DNA from: CANKHA01 sp040877285
GTDB lineage: Bacteria; Pseudomonadota; Alphaproteobacteria; Rhizobiales; Xanthobacteraceae
DNA length: 12,441 bases
Assembly: GCA_040877285.1 (NCBI GenBank)
Contig: JBBDNZ010000186.1
Span: forward strand, 1 to 12,441
Direction of reading: 5' to 3'
Below are positions 1 to 6,691 of the stretch, piece after piece (the first letter of the stretch is position 1; every line of letters begins with the position of its first letter). The notes under the pieces were generated by a model. The model made no database searches. It was not told the DNA's origin and saw nothing but the letters and a program-made list of their open reading frames with translations. A program made the translations under genes and the position numbers.

Positions 1-1101
1 CAGTTCAAGATTGCACCCAACACCGCAATAGGAACAGACGGTGCGGGCGACGTGGAATGCCGCCGCGTCGTTTTCGTCAACGGCGTCTTTGTGCCGGAGC
101 TTTCCGATCTGGCGGGGCTGGAGAAGGGCGTGACTATCCGTCCGATGGCGCAGGCACTGGCATCGGGCGATCCGCTTATCGCCCAATATCTCGGCAAGGC
201 CGTCGGCGCCGATGACGTCGCGGTCGCGTTGAATACCGCCTTGATGGGCGACGGCGCCGTCATCCATGTGGCCGCCGGCGCGGCCGTTGACCGGCCGCTG
301 CATCTGATGTTCGTCGGGCCGGATACGTCATCGTCCATATTCACGCGCTCGCTGGCTGTCGTCGAAGAGGGGGCGCGCGCCATGCTGATCGAAAGCCATG
401 AAGGCGGCGCCGACGCCGACTATCAGGTCAATGCCGCGCTCGAACTCGTCGTTCGCGACAAGGCGCATGTGGATCACGTCAAGCTCATCGGCGAAGGGGC
501 GAAAGCGCTGCACGTTTCCACGCTGATGGCCACGGTCGGCGCGCATGCGCGCTTCAATACCTTCAGCTTCACGACCGGCGGCGCGGCGGTCCGCAACCAG
601 ATGTTCCTGCTGCTTGCCGGAGAAGAGACGGTGGCCGGCAGTCGCGGCGTAAACCTGCTCAAGGGACGCCAGCACGCCGACAATACGTTGATTGTCGATC
701 ATGCGGTGCCCGGCTGCCAGAGCCGCGAATTGTTCAAATCGGTGCTCGACGGCGACAGCCACGGCATATTCCAGGGCAAGATCGTCGTGCGGCCGGGCGC
801 GCAGAAAACCGACGCCAGGATGATGACCCAGGCGCTGCTGTTGTCGGAGCGCGCGGAGGCGGCGAACAAGCCGGAATTGGAGATTTTCGCCGACGACGTG
901 CAATGCGGCCACGGGGCCACGGCGGGCGCGCTCGATCAGAATCTGCTGTTCTACTTGCGGGCGCGCGGCATCCCGAAAAAAGAAGCCGAGGCGCTGCTGA
1001 TTCAATCCTTCGTCGGCGAAGCCATTGAAGGCATCGAACATGCGGGTCTGCGCGAGGTGCTGATGGAGGCAGTTACGGCATGGCTCGCAGCGCGAGGCTA
1101 A
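1..1101 (+). CDS. sufD: SufD, Fe-S cluster assembly scaffold subunit (5' end outside window)
   Basis: SufD is a subunit of the cytoplasmic SufBCD scaffold, which builds Fe-S clusters with sulfur delivered by the SufS pathway. The frame is open from base 1 (first codons read Q F K I A P N), so the gene starts before the window. The GTG at 52 is an internal valine, not a start. About 366 C-terminal residues are visible, out of roughly 420-440 usual for the family, so only an N-terminal helical part is missing. The SufB/SufD beta-helix core is recognisable from VVFVNGVFVPELSDL onward. The conserved DDVQCGHGATAG stretch near base 890-930 contains the His that in E. coli SufD lies at the SufB-SufD interface where the nascent cluster forms. 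The terminal segment FYLRARGIPKKEAEALLIQSF is also family-typical. The stop at 1099-1101 is two bases before the preferred sufS ATG, which implies an operon. Confidence 0.96.
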   Translation, partial: QFKIAPNTAIGTDGAGDVECRRVVFVNGVFVPELSDLAGLEKGVTIRPMAQALASGDPLIAQYLGKAVGADDVAVALNTALMGDGAVIHVAAGAAVDRPLHLMFVGPDTSSSIFTRSLAVVEEGARAMLIESHEGGADADYQVNAALELVVRDKAHVDHVKLIGEGAKALHVSTLMATVGAHARFNTFSFTTGGAAVRNQMFLLLAGEETVAGSRGVNLLKGRQHADNTLIVDHAVPGCQSRELFKSVLDGDSHGIFQGKIVVRPGAQKTDARMMTQALLLSERAEAANKPELEIFADDVQCGHGATAGALDQNLLFYLRARGIPKKEAEALLIQSFVGEAIEGIEHAGLREVLMEAVTAWLAARG

Positions 1102-1103
1102 CA

Positions 1104-2345
1104 ATGCATCCGGCGGTGACCAACGGCACCTATGACGTGGATCGCATCCGCGAGGATTTTCCCATTCTCGCCATGCAGGTGCACGACAAGCCGCTGGTCT
1201 ATCTCGACAACGCGGCGTCGGCGCAAAAGCCCAAGGCGGTGCTCGACCGCATGCACAAGGCCTACACCTCCGAATACGCCAACGTGCATCGCGGCCTGCA
1301 TTTCCTCGCCAATGCGGCGACGGAGGCCTACGAGGACGCGCGCGACAAGGTGCGCGGCTTCCTCAATGCGGGACGGCGCGAGGAAATCATCTTCACCCGC
1401 AACGCCACCGAGGCGATCAATCTCGTCGCCGCCACCTTCGGGCGCGAGCGCATCCAGCCGGGCGACGAGATCGTGCTCTCCATCATGGAGCACCATTCCA
1501 ACATCGTGCCCTGGCACTTTTTGCGCGAGCGCCACGGCGCGGCGATCCGCTGGGCGCCGGTGGACGACGACGGCAATTTTCTGCTCGAAGAATTCGAGAA
1601 GCTGCTCGGGCCGCGCACCAAGATGGTGGCAATCACGCAGATGTCGAATGCGCTCGGCACCGTCGTTCCGGTGAAGGAAGCGGTCCGCCTCGCCCACGCG
1701 CGAAACATCCCGGTGCTGGTGGACGGCAGCCAGGCGGCGGTGCATCTCGACGTGGACGTGACCGACATCGGCTGCGATTTCTATGCCTTCACCGGCCATA
1801 AGCTCTATGGGCCGACCGGAATCGGCGTGCTCTACGGCAAGCACGAACATCTTGCCGCCATGCCGCCGTTTAACGGCGGCGGCGAGATGATCCGCGAGGT
1901 GTTTCAGGACCGCATTACCTACGGCGATCCGCCGCACAAATTCGAGGCCGGCACGCCGCCGATCGTGCAGGCCATCGGGCTCGGCGCCGCCATCGAATAC
2001 GTCAACTCCGTCGGCAAGGCGCGCATCCGGGCGCATGAAAGCGCGCTTTTGAGCTATGCCCAGGACCGGCTGCGCGAGATCAACTCTTTGCGCATCATCG
2101 GCACCGCGAAGGACAAGGGCGCGATCATTTCCTTTGAGATGAAGGGCGCGCATCCGCATGACGTGGCCACCGTCATCGACCGCGCGGGCGTGGCGGTGCG
2201 CGCCGGGACCCATTGCACCATGCCTCTGTTGGCGCGCTTTGGCGTCAGCGCCACCTGCCGGGCCTCGTTCGCGCTCTACAATACCAAGGCGGAGGTGGAC
2301 AGCCTTGTGAAGGCCTTGATCAAGGCGCAGGATTTTTTCGCATGA
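1104..2345 (+). CDS. sufS: SufS, group II cysteine desulfurase
   Basis: SufS is a PLP enzyme that takes sulfur from L-cysteine as a persulfide and passes it to the SUF scaffold. With the ATG at 1104 the protein has 413 residues, normal for the family. Visible features are the N-terminal DFPIL..KPLVYLDNAASAQKP, the EHHSNIVPW segment, the PLP-binding lysine at about residue 233 (TGHKLYGPTG) and the catalytic cysteine at about 371 (AGTHCTMPLL). The C-terminus RASFALYNT is typical of SufS. There are two possible starts. The ATG at 1104 follows GAGG at 1094-1097 (6-nt spacer) and gives the homologue-like N-terminus MHPAVTNGTYDV. The ATG at 1080 lies inside sufD behind GGAGG at 1065-1069 and would add eight residues. 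I prefer 1104 on family length. The TGA stop overlaps the next ATG (ATGA at 2342-2345), so translational coupling with sufT is likely. Confidence 0.96.
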   Translation: MHPAVTNGTYDVDRIREDFPILAMQVHDKPLVYLDNAASAQKPKAVLDRMHKAYTSEYANVHRGLHFLANAATEAYEDARDKVRGFLNAGRREEIIFTRNATEAINLVAATFGRERIQPGDEIVLSIMEHHSNIVPWHFLRERHGAAIRWAPVDDDGNFLLEEFEKLLGPRTKMVAITQMSNALGTVVPVKEAVRLAHARNIPVLVDGSQAAVHLDVDVTDIGCDFYAFTGHKLYGPTGIGVLYGKHEHLAAMPPFNGGGEMIREVFQDRITYGDPPHKFEAGTPPIVQAIGLGAAIEYVNSVGKARIRAHESALLSYAQDRLREINSLRIIGTAKDKGAIISFEMKGAHPHDVATVIDRAGVAVRAGTHCTMPLLARFGVSATCRASFALYNTKAEVDSLVKALIKAQDFFA

Positions 2346-2716
2346 GCGAAGAGACGAAAAAAGCAGAAGCCACGTCCGGCGAGAATGCCTCCGCGCTGCC
2401 GCCGGAAGAGCTTGCGCGCCTGACCGACGACGTCATCGCCGCGCTGAAGACGGTCTACGATCCGGAAATTCCCGCCGACATCTATGAGATCGGGCTCATT
2501 TACAAGATCGATATCGGCGACGACCGCGCGGTGACGGTGGACATGACGCTCACCACCCCTAATTGTCCTTCGGCGCAGGAATTGCCGAAGATGGTGGAAG
2601 ACGCGGTAGCGAGCGTTCCAGGCGTGCGCGAGGCCAAGATCAATGTCGTCTGGGATCCGCCCTGGGACCCGAGCCGGATGACGGACGAGGCGCGGCTCGT
2701 GCTCAACATGTGGTAG
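2342..2716 (+). CDS. sufT: SufT-like protein, MIP18/DUF59 family, SUF-associated
   Basis: This is a 124-residue protein of the MIP18 (DUF59, PaaD-like) family, whose SUF-linked members are named SufT and act as auxiliary factors in Fe-S cluster maturation. The first 25 residues are polar and low-complexity (MSEETKKAEATSGENASALP). The domain follows with VYDPEIPADIYEIGLIY at residues 38-54, then the conserved TTPNCPSAQELP with Cys75, and a C-terminal VVWDPPWDPSRMTDEAR. These three blocks are the family signature. The start is set by the ATGA overlap with sufS. The frame stays open further upstream inside sufS, but that part is only a shadow. The position straight after sufS supports a job in cluster assembly or in delivery to targets. 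The exact client proteins cannot be read from sequence. Confidence 0.93.
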   Translation: MSEETKKAEATSGENASALPPEELARLTDDVIAALKTVYDPEIPADIYEIGLIYKIDIGDDRAVTVDMTLTTPNCPSAQELPKMVEDAVASVPGVREAKINVVWDPPWDPSRMTDEARLVLNMW

Positions 2717-2720
2717 CCTA

Positions 2721-2749
2721 CTGACATCTTAAGAAGCGTTCGATACAAT
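2721..2749 (+). promoter_or_regulatory. Near-consensus sigma70-type promoter before the small exported-protein gene
   Basis: CTGACA (2721-2726) and TACAAT (2744-2749) are separated by exactly 17 nt and match the bacterial -35/-10 consensus at 10 of 12 positions. They start 4 bp after the sufT stop, in a locally AT-rich stretch. A start site near 2756 would leave a leader of about 26 nt that contains the AGAGG ribosome site of the next gene. The call rests on pattern match only. It could also contribute to sufA transcription downstream. Confidence 0.6.
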
Positions 2750-2781
2750 TAAAATATGGCAGATGCCCAAAGAGGTCAGTC

Positions 2782-3117
2782 ATGAGAATTCTTATTTTTG
2801 GAATTATTGCCGTTGGTTGGTGGCTTTTGGATCAGTCAACGACCGTTTTCGCGCAACGCTATTGTGCTGGGGGCACGCGGACGACCCTAACGGGAACGAT
2901 CGTTCGCGCCGAGCAAAAGATAGACTATCAGGGCAAAGATTTTTGGACGATTGATCCGAGCGGATTATCTCGCGAGGGCTGCGTCTCGGACTCGCTATTT
3001 GGCTATGGACGCCTCCCGATCGAATGCTCCGCAGGCCGCAGATTCACCGCCTCGGGACGAATTGAAGATTTAGGTGCATACTTTGATCTTGAGGTGAGCA
3101 GTATCCAATGCCGATGA
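2782..3117 (+). CDS. Small exported protein of unknown function inserted between sufT and sufA
   Basis: I do not recognise this 111-residue protein with certainty. Residues 1-24 look like a signal peptide: MR, a hydrophobic core ILIFGIIAVGWWLL, then a cleavage-like VFA-Q. The mature part has four cysteines (about 28, 67, 82 and 110), which suggests disulfides in the periplasm. Its pattern of short beta-rich stretches (TTLTGTIVRAEQ, FWTIDPSG, FTASGRIEDLG, FDLEVSSIQC) is reminiscent of small OB-fold-like secreted domains such as DUF4431. That comparison is only an impression. The ATG at 2782 is supported by AGAGG at 2771-2775 with a 6-nt spacer, and a good promoter lies upstream. Base composition is clearly more AT-rich than in the flanking suf genes, and a secreted product has no obvious role in a cytoplasmic assembly pathway. 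It is therefore likely a later insertion into the operon. Confidence 0.75.
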   Translation: MRILIFGIIAVGWWLLDQSTTVFAQRYCAGGTRTTLTGTIVRAEQKIDYQGKDFWTIDPSGLSREGCVSDSLFGYGRLPIECSAGRRFTASGRIEDLGAYFDLEVSSIQCR

Positions 3118-3221
3118 CCGAAGTGACGGGCTAGCCTGGAAGGGCCGCCCAAGTGGCCTTGCGCCCGAGGTAAAATCGTCCCATCTATTTTGGGTAACCC
3201 GTATTTGGTATAAATTCAGCC

Positions 3222-3608
3222 ATGACCCAAGCCCGCTCTAAACCCGCGATTCTGAGCGTCACCGCCGCCGCTGCCACGCGCATTAAGGACGTGATGGCGA
3301 AGGCGGATGGCTCGATCATGGGCGTGCGCGTCGGCGTGAAGAACGGCGGCTGCGCCGGCATGGCCTACACGATGGAATATGCCACCCAGGCCGGCCCGCA
3401 CGACGAGGTGATCGAGGACAAGGGTGTGCGCATTTTGATCGACCCCAAGGCGGTGATGTTTCTGCTCGGCACCGAGATGGACTTCAAGACCGACAAGCTC
3501 GCCACGCAATTCGTCTTCAACAATCCCAACCAGACCTCGGCCTGCGGCTGCGGCGAATCCGTGCAGCTCACTCCGGCGCAGGACGGCGCGCCAACCGACA
3601 CGCATTGA
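3222..3608 (+). CDS. sufA: SufA/IscA-family A-type iron-sulfur carrier
   Basis: This is a 128-residue HesB/IscA-type protein, a cytoplasmic carrier that accepts Fe-S clusters from the scaffold and hands them to apo-proteins. The three cluster-ligand cysteines of the family are all present: Cys44 in NGGCAGMAY, and Cys108 and Cys110 in the C-terminal SACGCGES. The core between them (YTMEYATQAGPHDEVIEDKGVRI and so on) has normal length, with a short acidic/polar tail after residue 117. The ATG at 3222 is the only sensible start, but no Shine-Dalgarno motif precedes it. A TATAAA box at 3209-3214 sits so close that a leaderless transcript is possible, though no good -35 is visible. It is separated from sufT by the small exported-protein gene and followed after 10 bp by the TfoX-domain gene. 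I call it sufA from context. ErpA is less likely because of the suf neighbourhood. Confidence 0.93.
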   Translation: MTQARSKPAILSVTAAAATRIKDVMAKADGSIMGVRVGVKNGGCAGMAYTMEYATQAGPHDEVIEDKGVRILIDPKAVMFLLGTEMDFKTDKLATQFVFNNPNQTSACGCGESVQLTPAQDGAPTDTH

Positions 3609-3618
3609 GGCCGCGCGG

Positions 3619-3978
3619 GTGGCCGGCGCCGGAGACCCCGATCATATTCGCGAATTGTTTGCCGTGTTCGGGCCGGTTACGGTCCGTCGCATGTTTGGAG
3701 GCGCCGGAATCTACGCCGGCGACACAATGTTCGCGTTGATGGCCGATGGAATTATTTTCCTCAAGGCCGACGAACGCGCCATTCCCACATTCGAACAAGA
3801 AGGTTTGACGCCCTTTACCTATTCCGCGAAGAAGGGCAATCGGGTTGTGATGTCCTATTGGCGCATGCCGGACCGGCTCTACGATGACCCAGACGAGCTC
3901 GCGCGATGGGCGAAGGATGCGCTGGCGGCAGCCCGGCGCGCCGCCGTTAGCCAGCCGCGCCGCAAATCATCCAAATAA
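3619..3978 (+). CDS. TfoX/Sxy N-terminal domain protein
   Basis: This 119-residue protein consists of a single TfoX N-terminal domain. Recognisable blocks are HIRELFAVFGPVTVRRMFGGAGIYAGDTMFALMADGI (residues 9-45), IFLKADE (46-52), FTYSAKKGNRVVMSYWRMPD (66-85) and the ending DELARWAKDALAAARRA. TfoX/Sxy is a competence regulator in gammaproteobacteria, but these short alphaproteobacterial proteins lack the C-terminal half, so I would not transfer that role. The basic tail (SQPRRKSSK) might bind nucleic acid. The start is GTG at 3619 behind TGAGG at 3606-3610, a Shine-Dalgarno motif that overlaps the sufA stop with an 8-nt spacer. This implies co-translation with sufA. The gene ends 9 bp before the convergent diguanylate cyclase stop, and no terminator hairpin is visible between them. 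Confidence 0.85.
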   Translation: MAGAGDPDHIRELFAVFGPVTVRRMFGGAGIYAGDTMFALMADGIIFLKADERAIPTFEQEGLTPFTYSAKKGNRVVMSYWRMPDRLYDDPDELARWAKDALAAARRAAVSQPRRKSSK

Positions 3979-3987
3979 AGATTGAGC

Positions 3988-5058
3988 TTACGCGACCTGG
4001 CTTTCGTCGGCCGGCGCGACTTCCGGGTCGGCCTCGCAGACCACGCAGTTGCGGCTCTTGCGCTTGGCCTCATAGAGACAGGCGTCGGCACGGCCGATCA
4101 GCGACTGGGCGGTGTCGCCGGCGTGCAGCGTCGCAACACCGATGGATATCGTGATGCGGCCGAGCTGCTCGTGAGTCGAGCGTTTCATCAGTTGCTTGGT
4201 CATCACCGCCCGGCGGATGTGGTCGGCGACGGTGGTGGCCGAACGCAACACGGTGTTCGGCAGCACAATGGCGAATTCCTCGCCGCCGTAGCGCGCCGCG
4301 GTATCCTGACCCTTGACGTTGTTCTTGACCGTCAGGGCCACGAGGCGAAGCACCTGGTCGCCGGTCTGGTGACCGAAGGTGTCGTTGAAGCTCTTGAAAT
4401 GGTCGATGTCCGCCATCATCAGCGACAGCGGCTCGCGCTTGGCGGCGGCCTCGGTTATGGCCTTGTTTAATGCCTGGTCGAAATATTTGCGATTAGCGAG
4501 CGTGGTCAGCGGATCGGTCAAACTCTCGTGGCGCACCGTTTCGAGGTTTGACTGAAGCTGATGAATTTCCTGCTTGGATGCCGACAGCCTGGCCTCGAGC
4601 GCTTGGTTGGTATGTTCCATGTCTTTGGCTGTATGTACGAGGCTTTCGATGATGGTACGCAGCCCTTCGCGGTCCTTGGCGGAACCGAGTTGCTGGGTCA
4701 CGCCAGCGAGGCTTTCGGTGTAGCTGCTGGCGGAGCCGACTGCGGCCTCGATCATGGCCATGACCTGATCGATCTCGTCCCGGACCTGCGCTCCGACTTG
4801 ATCGAGATGCTGGCTCAAGCGGCTAGGGGACAGGAAATTCTCGTAAATTTTCTCAAGGTCGGCCTCGGTGACCTGACCCTTCTGCTGGAGCAGTTCGTTG
4901 ACGGCGTCGTTGAGCTGCGGATTGTAACCGGTGGCGTAGGTGTACCAAACCTCGTAGTTGTGGGGCGATGCCGCCTGCCGCAACGCACGAATCTGACCGA
5001 GAGCGACTCGCGCGAACGCAAGTGTGCGCTCGTGTTCGTCAACGGCTTGGTCGGTCAT
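3988..5058 (-). CDS. GGDEF-domain diguanylate cyclase
   Basis: This 356-residue soluble protein probably makes the second messenger c-di-GMP from two GTP. The N-terminal half (1-140) has no transmembrane segment and looks helical: HNYEVWYTYATGYNPQLNDAVNELLQQKG at 33-61, a form I recognise from alphaproteobacterial cyclases. A probable coiled coil (about 140-178) leads into the GGDEF domain, with TDPLTTLANRKYFD at 181-194, MADIDHFKSFNDTFGH at 215-230, the active-site loop GGEEF at 258-262 and SIGVA at 305-309. The allosteric I-site, normally RxxD five residues before GGEEF, reads KGQD (249-252), so its arginine is replaced. No EAL domain or receiver domain is present. The ATG at 5058 has GGGAG a few bases upstream. 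The input signal is unknown. The gene is not obviously linked to the neighbouring helicase. Confidence 0.93.
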   Translation of the reverse strand: MTDQAVDEHERTLAFARVALGQIRALRQAASPHNYEVWYTYATGYNPQLNDAVNELLQQKGQVTEADLEKIYENFLSPSRLSQHLDQVGAQVRDEIDQVMAMIEAAVGSASSYTESLAGVTQQLGSAKDREGLRTIIESLVHTAKDMEHTNQALEARLSASKQEIHQLQSNLETVRHESLTDPLTTLANRKYFDQALNKAITEAAAKREPLSLMMADIDHFKSFNDTFGHQTGDQVLRLVALTVKNNVKGQDTAARYGGEEFAIVLPNTVLRSATTVADHIRRAVMTKQLMKRSTHEQLGRITISIGVATLHAGDTAQSLIGRADACLYEAKRKSRNCVVCEADPEVAPADESQVA

Positions 5059-5076
5059 AGGCTCCCATCCAATCGC

Positions 5077-5126
5077 CGGCTTGGAAGCCGACGCCCGAAT
5101 CCGTACAGCACCACCCGCATTTTATA
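5077..5126 (-). promoter_or_regulatory. Possible promoter/leader of the diguanylate cyclase gene
   Basis: On the minus strand a TATAAA box (plus-strand TTTATA, 5121-5126) lies about 65 bp before the start codon. A 6-bp hairpin, CGGCTT-GG-AAGCCG (5077-5090), lies between the box and the gene. No convincing -35 element is present at the usual spacing, so the promoter call is weak. The hairpin would be in the leader if transcription starts from this box. Confidence 0.25.
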
Positions 5127-5202
5127 AGGGTGACATGATGCCTGGATTGTATTGCCAGTGGGTGAACGACGGGTAAACGGGCGCCGAAACGGGTATCGAA
5201 TT

Positions 5203-6537
5203 TTACGCTTTGACGCGGATCGGGCGCAGCAGAAAAGCCGGAAGGTGCGAGCCGTCGGTGTCGCCGCTGTGCTCGGGCTTCGCCTCGGGGCGCCGATCCG
5301 GCCGGGTTTCCTGATGGCGCGCGGCGGGCGGGCGCTTTGACCGCTGACCCCGAGCTTCGTGTCCGCGGCTACGGCGCGGGCCCTCATCGTGGGCGTCCTC
5401 GGATTCGGCTGGCGCCGGTCTGTCCGCCCAGCCAATGGTCTGTCCGATGAGCCGTTCGATCGCCGCCACGGCCTTCTTGTCCGCCGGGGTGACGATGGTG
5501 ATGGCGGTCCCGGTCTTGCCGGCGCGGCCGGTGCGGCCGATGCGGTGGACGTAGTCGTCCGCATGGTGCGGCACGTCGAAGTTGAACACGTGGCTGACTT
5601 CGGGAATGTCGAGTCCGCGCGCCGCGACGTCCGACGCGATCAGCAGCTTGGCCTCGCCTTTGCGAAAGGCCTCCAGCGCCGCCGTGCGTGCCGGCTGGTC
5701 CAAGTCGCCGTGCAGCGCTACGGCATTGAAGCCGTGGCTCACCAGCGAGCGGTGGAGCAGCGCGACTTCGCGTTTACGATTGCAGAAAACGATGGCGTTC
5801 TTGAAATCCTTCGCGGTGCGGATCAGGCGGCGCAAGGTGTCGCGCTTTTCGTGCGGCTCGCGGCCGGTGGCCACCAATATTTGCGTGATCGTCACCGCCG
5901 CCGTGGCGGGGCGGGAGACCTCCACGCGCACCGGATTGTGCAGGAAGGTGTCGGCGATGCGCTGGATTTCCGGCGGCATGGTGGCGGTAAAGAAAAGCGT
6001 CTGCCGGGTGAAGGGCACCAGCTTGCCGATGCGCTCGATGTCCGGGATGAAGCCCATATCGAGCATGCGGTCGGCTTCGTCGATCACCAGCAGCTCCACG
6101 CCGTTGAGCAACAGCCCTCCGCGCTCGGAATGATCGAGCAGGCGGCCCGGCGTGGCGATCAGCACGTCAACGCCGCGCGTGAGTTTGGTATCCTGGTTGT
6201 CGAAGGATACACCGCCGATCAGGAGCGCGACATTGAGCTTGTGCTTGGCGCCGTATTTGATGAAGTGATCCTGCACCTGCGCCGCCAGCTCGCGGGTAGG
6301 CTCCAGGATCAGCGTGCGCGGCATCCGCGCCCGCGCGCGGCCTTTCTCCAGCAGGTTCAGCATCGGCCAAACGAAGGCCGCGGTTTTGCCGGTGCCGGTC
6401 TGGGCGATGCCAAGCACGTCACGCCGGGCGAGAACGTGCGGAATGGCCTGTTCTTGAATGGGTGTCGGAGCCGGATAGCCGGCCGCGGCGATGGCGGCGA
6501 GGACCTTATCGGACAGGCCAAGGTGAGAAAACGGCAT
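5203..6537 (-). CDS. RhlE-type DEAD-box ATP-dependent RNA helicase
   Basis: This 444-residue RNA helicase of the DEAD-box family unwinds short RNA duplexes in ribosome assembly, RNA decay or cold adaptation. All core motifs are present in order: Q motif YPAPTPIQEQAIP (21-33), Walker A AQTGTGKT (45-52), PTREL (80-84), TPGR (129-132), DEAD (153-156), TAT in place of the usual SAT (184-186), RGLD (307-310) and HRIGRTGR (331-338). After about residue 372 comes a tail rich in Arg, Pro and charged residues (RRSRGHEARGQRSKRPP and more), typical of RhlE-like proteins and likely to hold RNA. The ATG at 6537 is supported by GAGGT directly upstream (4-5 nt from the start). It has its own promoter (6639-6666) rather than depending on eutA upstream. 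Within the family, RhlE is the best fit from length and tail; the exact paralogue is uncertain. Confidence 0.94.
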   Translation of the reverse strand: MPFSHLGLSDKVLAAIAAAGYPAPTPIQEQAIPHVLARRDVLGIAQTGTGKTAAFVWPMLNLLEKGRARARMPRTLILEPTRELAAQVQDHFIKYGAKHKLNVALLIGGVSFDNQDTKLTRGVDVLIATPGRLLDHSERGGLLLNGVELLVIDEADRMLDMGFIPDIERIGKLVPFTRQTLFFTATMPPEIQRIADTFLHNPVRVEVSRPATAAVTITQILVATGREPHEKRDTLRRLIRTAKDFKNAIVFCNRKREVALLHRSLVSHGFNAVALHGDLDQPARTAALEAFRKGEAKLLIASDVAARGLDIPEVSHVFNFDVPHHADDYVHRIGRTGRAGKTGTAITIVTPADKKAVAAIERLIGQTIGWADRPAPAESEDAHDEGPRRSRGHEARGQRSKRPPAARHQETRPDRRPEAKPEHSGDTDGSHLPAFLLRPIRVKA

Positions 6538-6610
6538 TTAACCTCAAGTCAGGACCGCCCGACCCCGTGCGGGACGAGAACGACGAATTGCGATGCACGG
6601 AGGCGAAGCG

Positions 6611-6627
6611 GTCGAATCTTATTCGAC
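6611..6627 (-). promoter_or_regulatory. Perfect 7-bp inverted repeat at the start of the helicase leader
   Basis: GTCGAAT-CTT-ATTCGAC is a perfect dyad with a 3-base loop. It would lie about 5-20 nt downstream of the inferred transcription start of the helicase. It could be an RNA hairpin at the 5' end of the message or a repressor site in DNA. There is no U-run after it on either strand, so it is not a standard intrinsic terminator. Confidence 0.45.
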
Positions 6628-6638
6628 ATTCTGTCCGG

Positions 6639-6666
6639 AACATAAGCACGAGTGACCCAAAGTCAA
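6639..6666 (-). promoter_or_regulatory. Sigma70-type promoter for the RNA helicase
   Basis: On the minus strand TTGACT (6666-6661) and TATGTT (6644-6639) are spaced by 16 nt. The -35 matches consensus at 5 of 6 positions and the -10 at 4 of 6. Transcription would start near 6632, giving a leader of about 95 nt before the helicase ATG. It sits in the 154-bp gap after eutA, so the helicase can be transcribed independently. Confidence 0.5.
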
Positions 6667-6691
6667 TGCTGCGAGCCCCGCATAAGTGGCA

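Noticed and set aside
52..54. GTG as a start codon for sufD
   Set aside because: The frame is open to base 1, and SufD proteins have about 50-80 more N-terminal residues.
1098..2213. Long open frame on the minus strand opposite sufS
   Set aside because: It is antisense to an unambiguous SufS and rich in His, Arg, Ala and Gly, as expected for a shadow frame in high-GC DNA. No family motif is seen.
3619..3978. Competence regulator TfoX
   Set aside because: Only the N-terminal domain is present. The regulatory role is known for longer gammaproteobacterial proteins and is not transferable.
3979..3987. Bidirectional terminator between the TfoX-domain gene and the diguanylate cyclase gene
   Set aside because: Only 9 bp separate the two stops, and no hairpin with a T-run is visible around them.
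5359..6645. Long open frame on the plus strand opposite the helicase (428 codons)
   Set aside because: The minus strand encodes every DEAD-box motif in order. The plus-strand product is low-complexity and motif-free.
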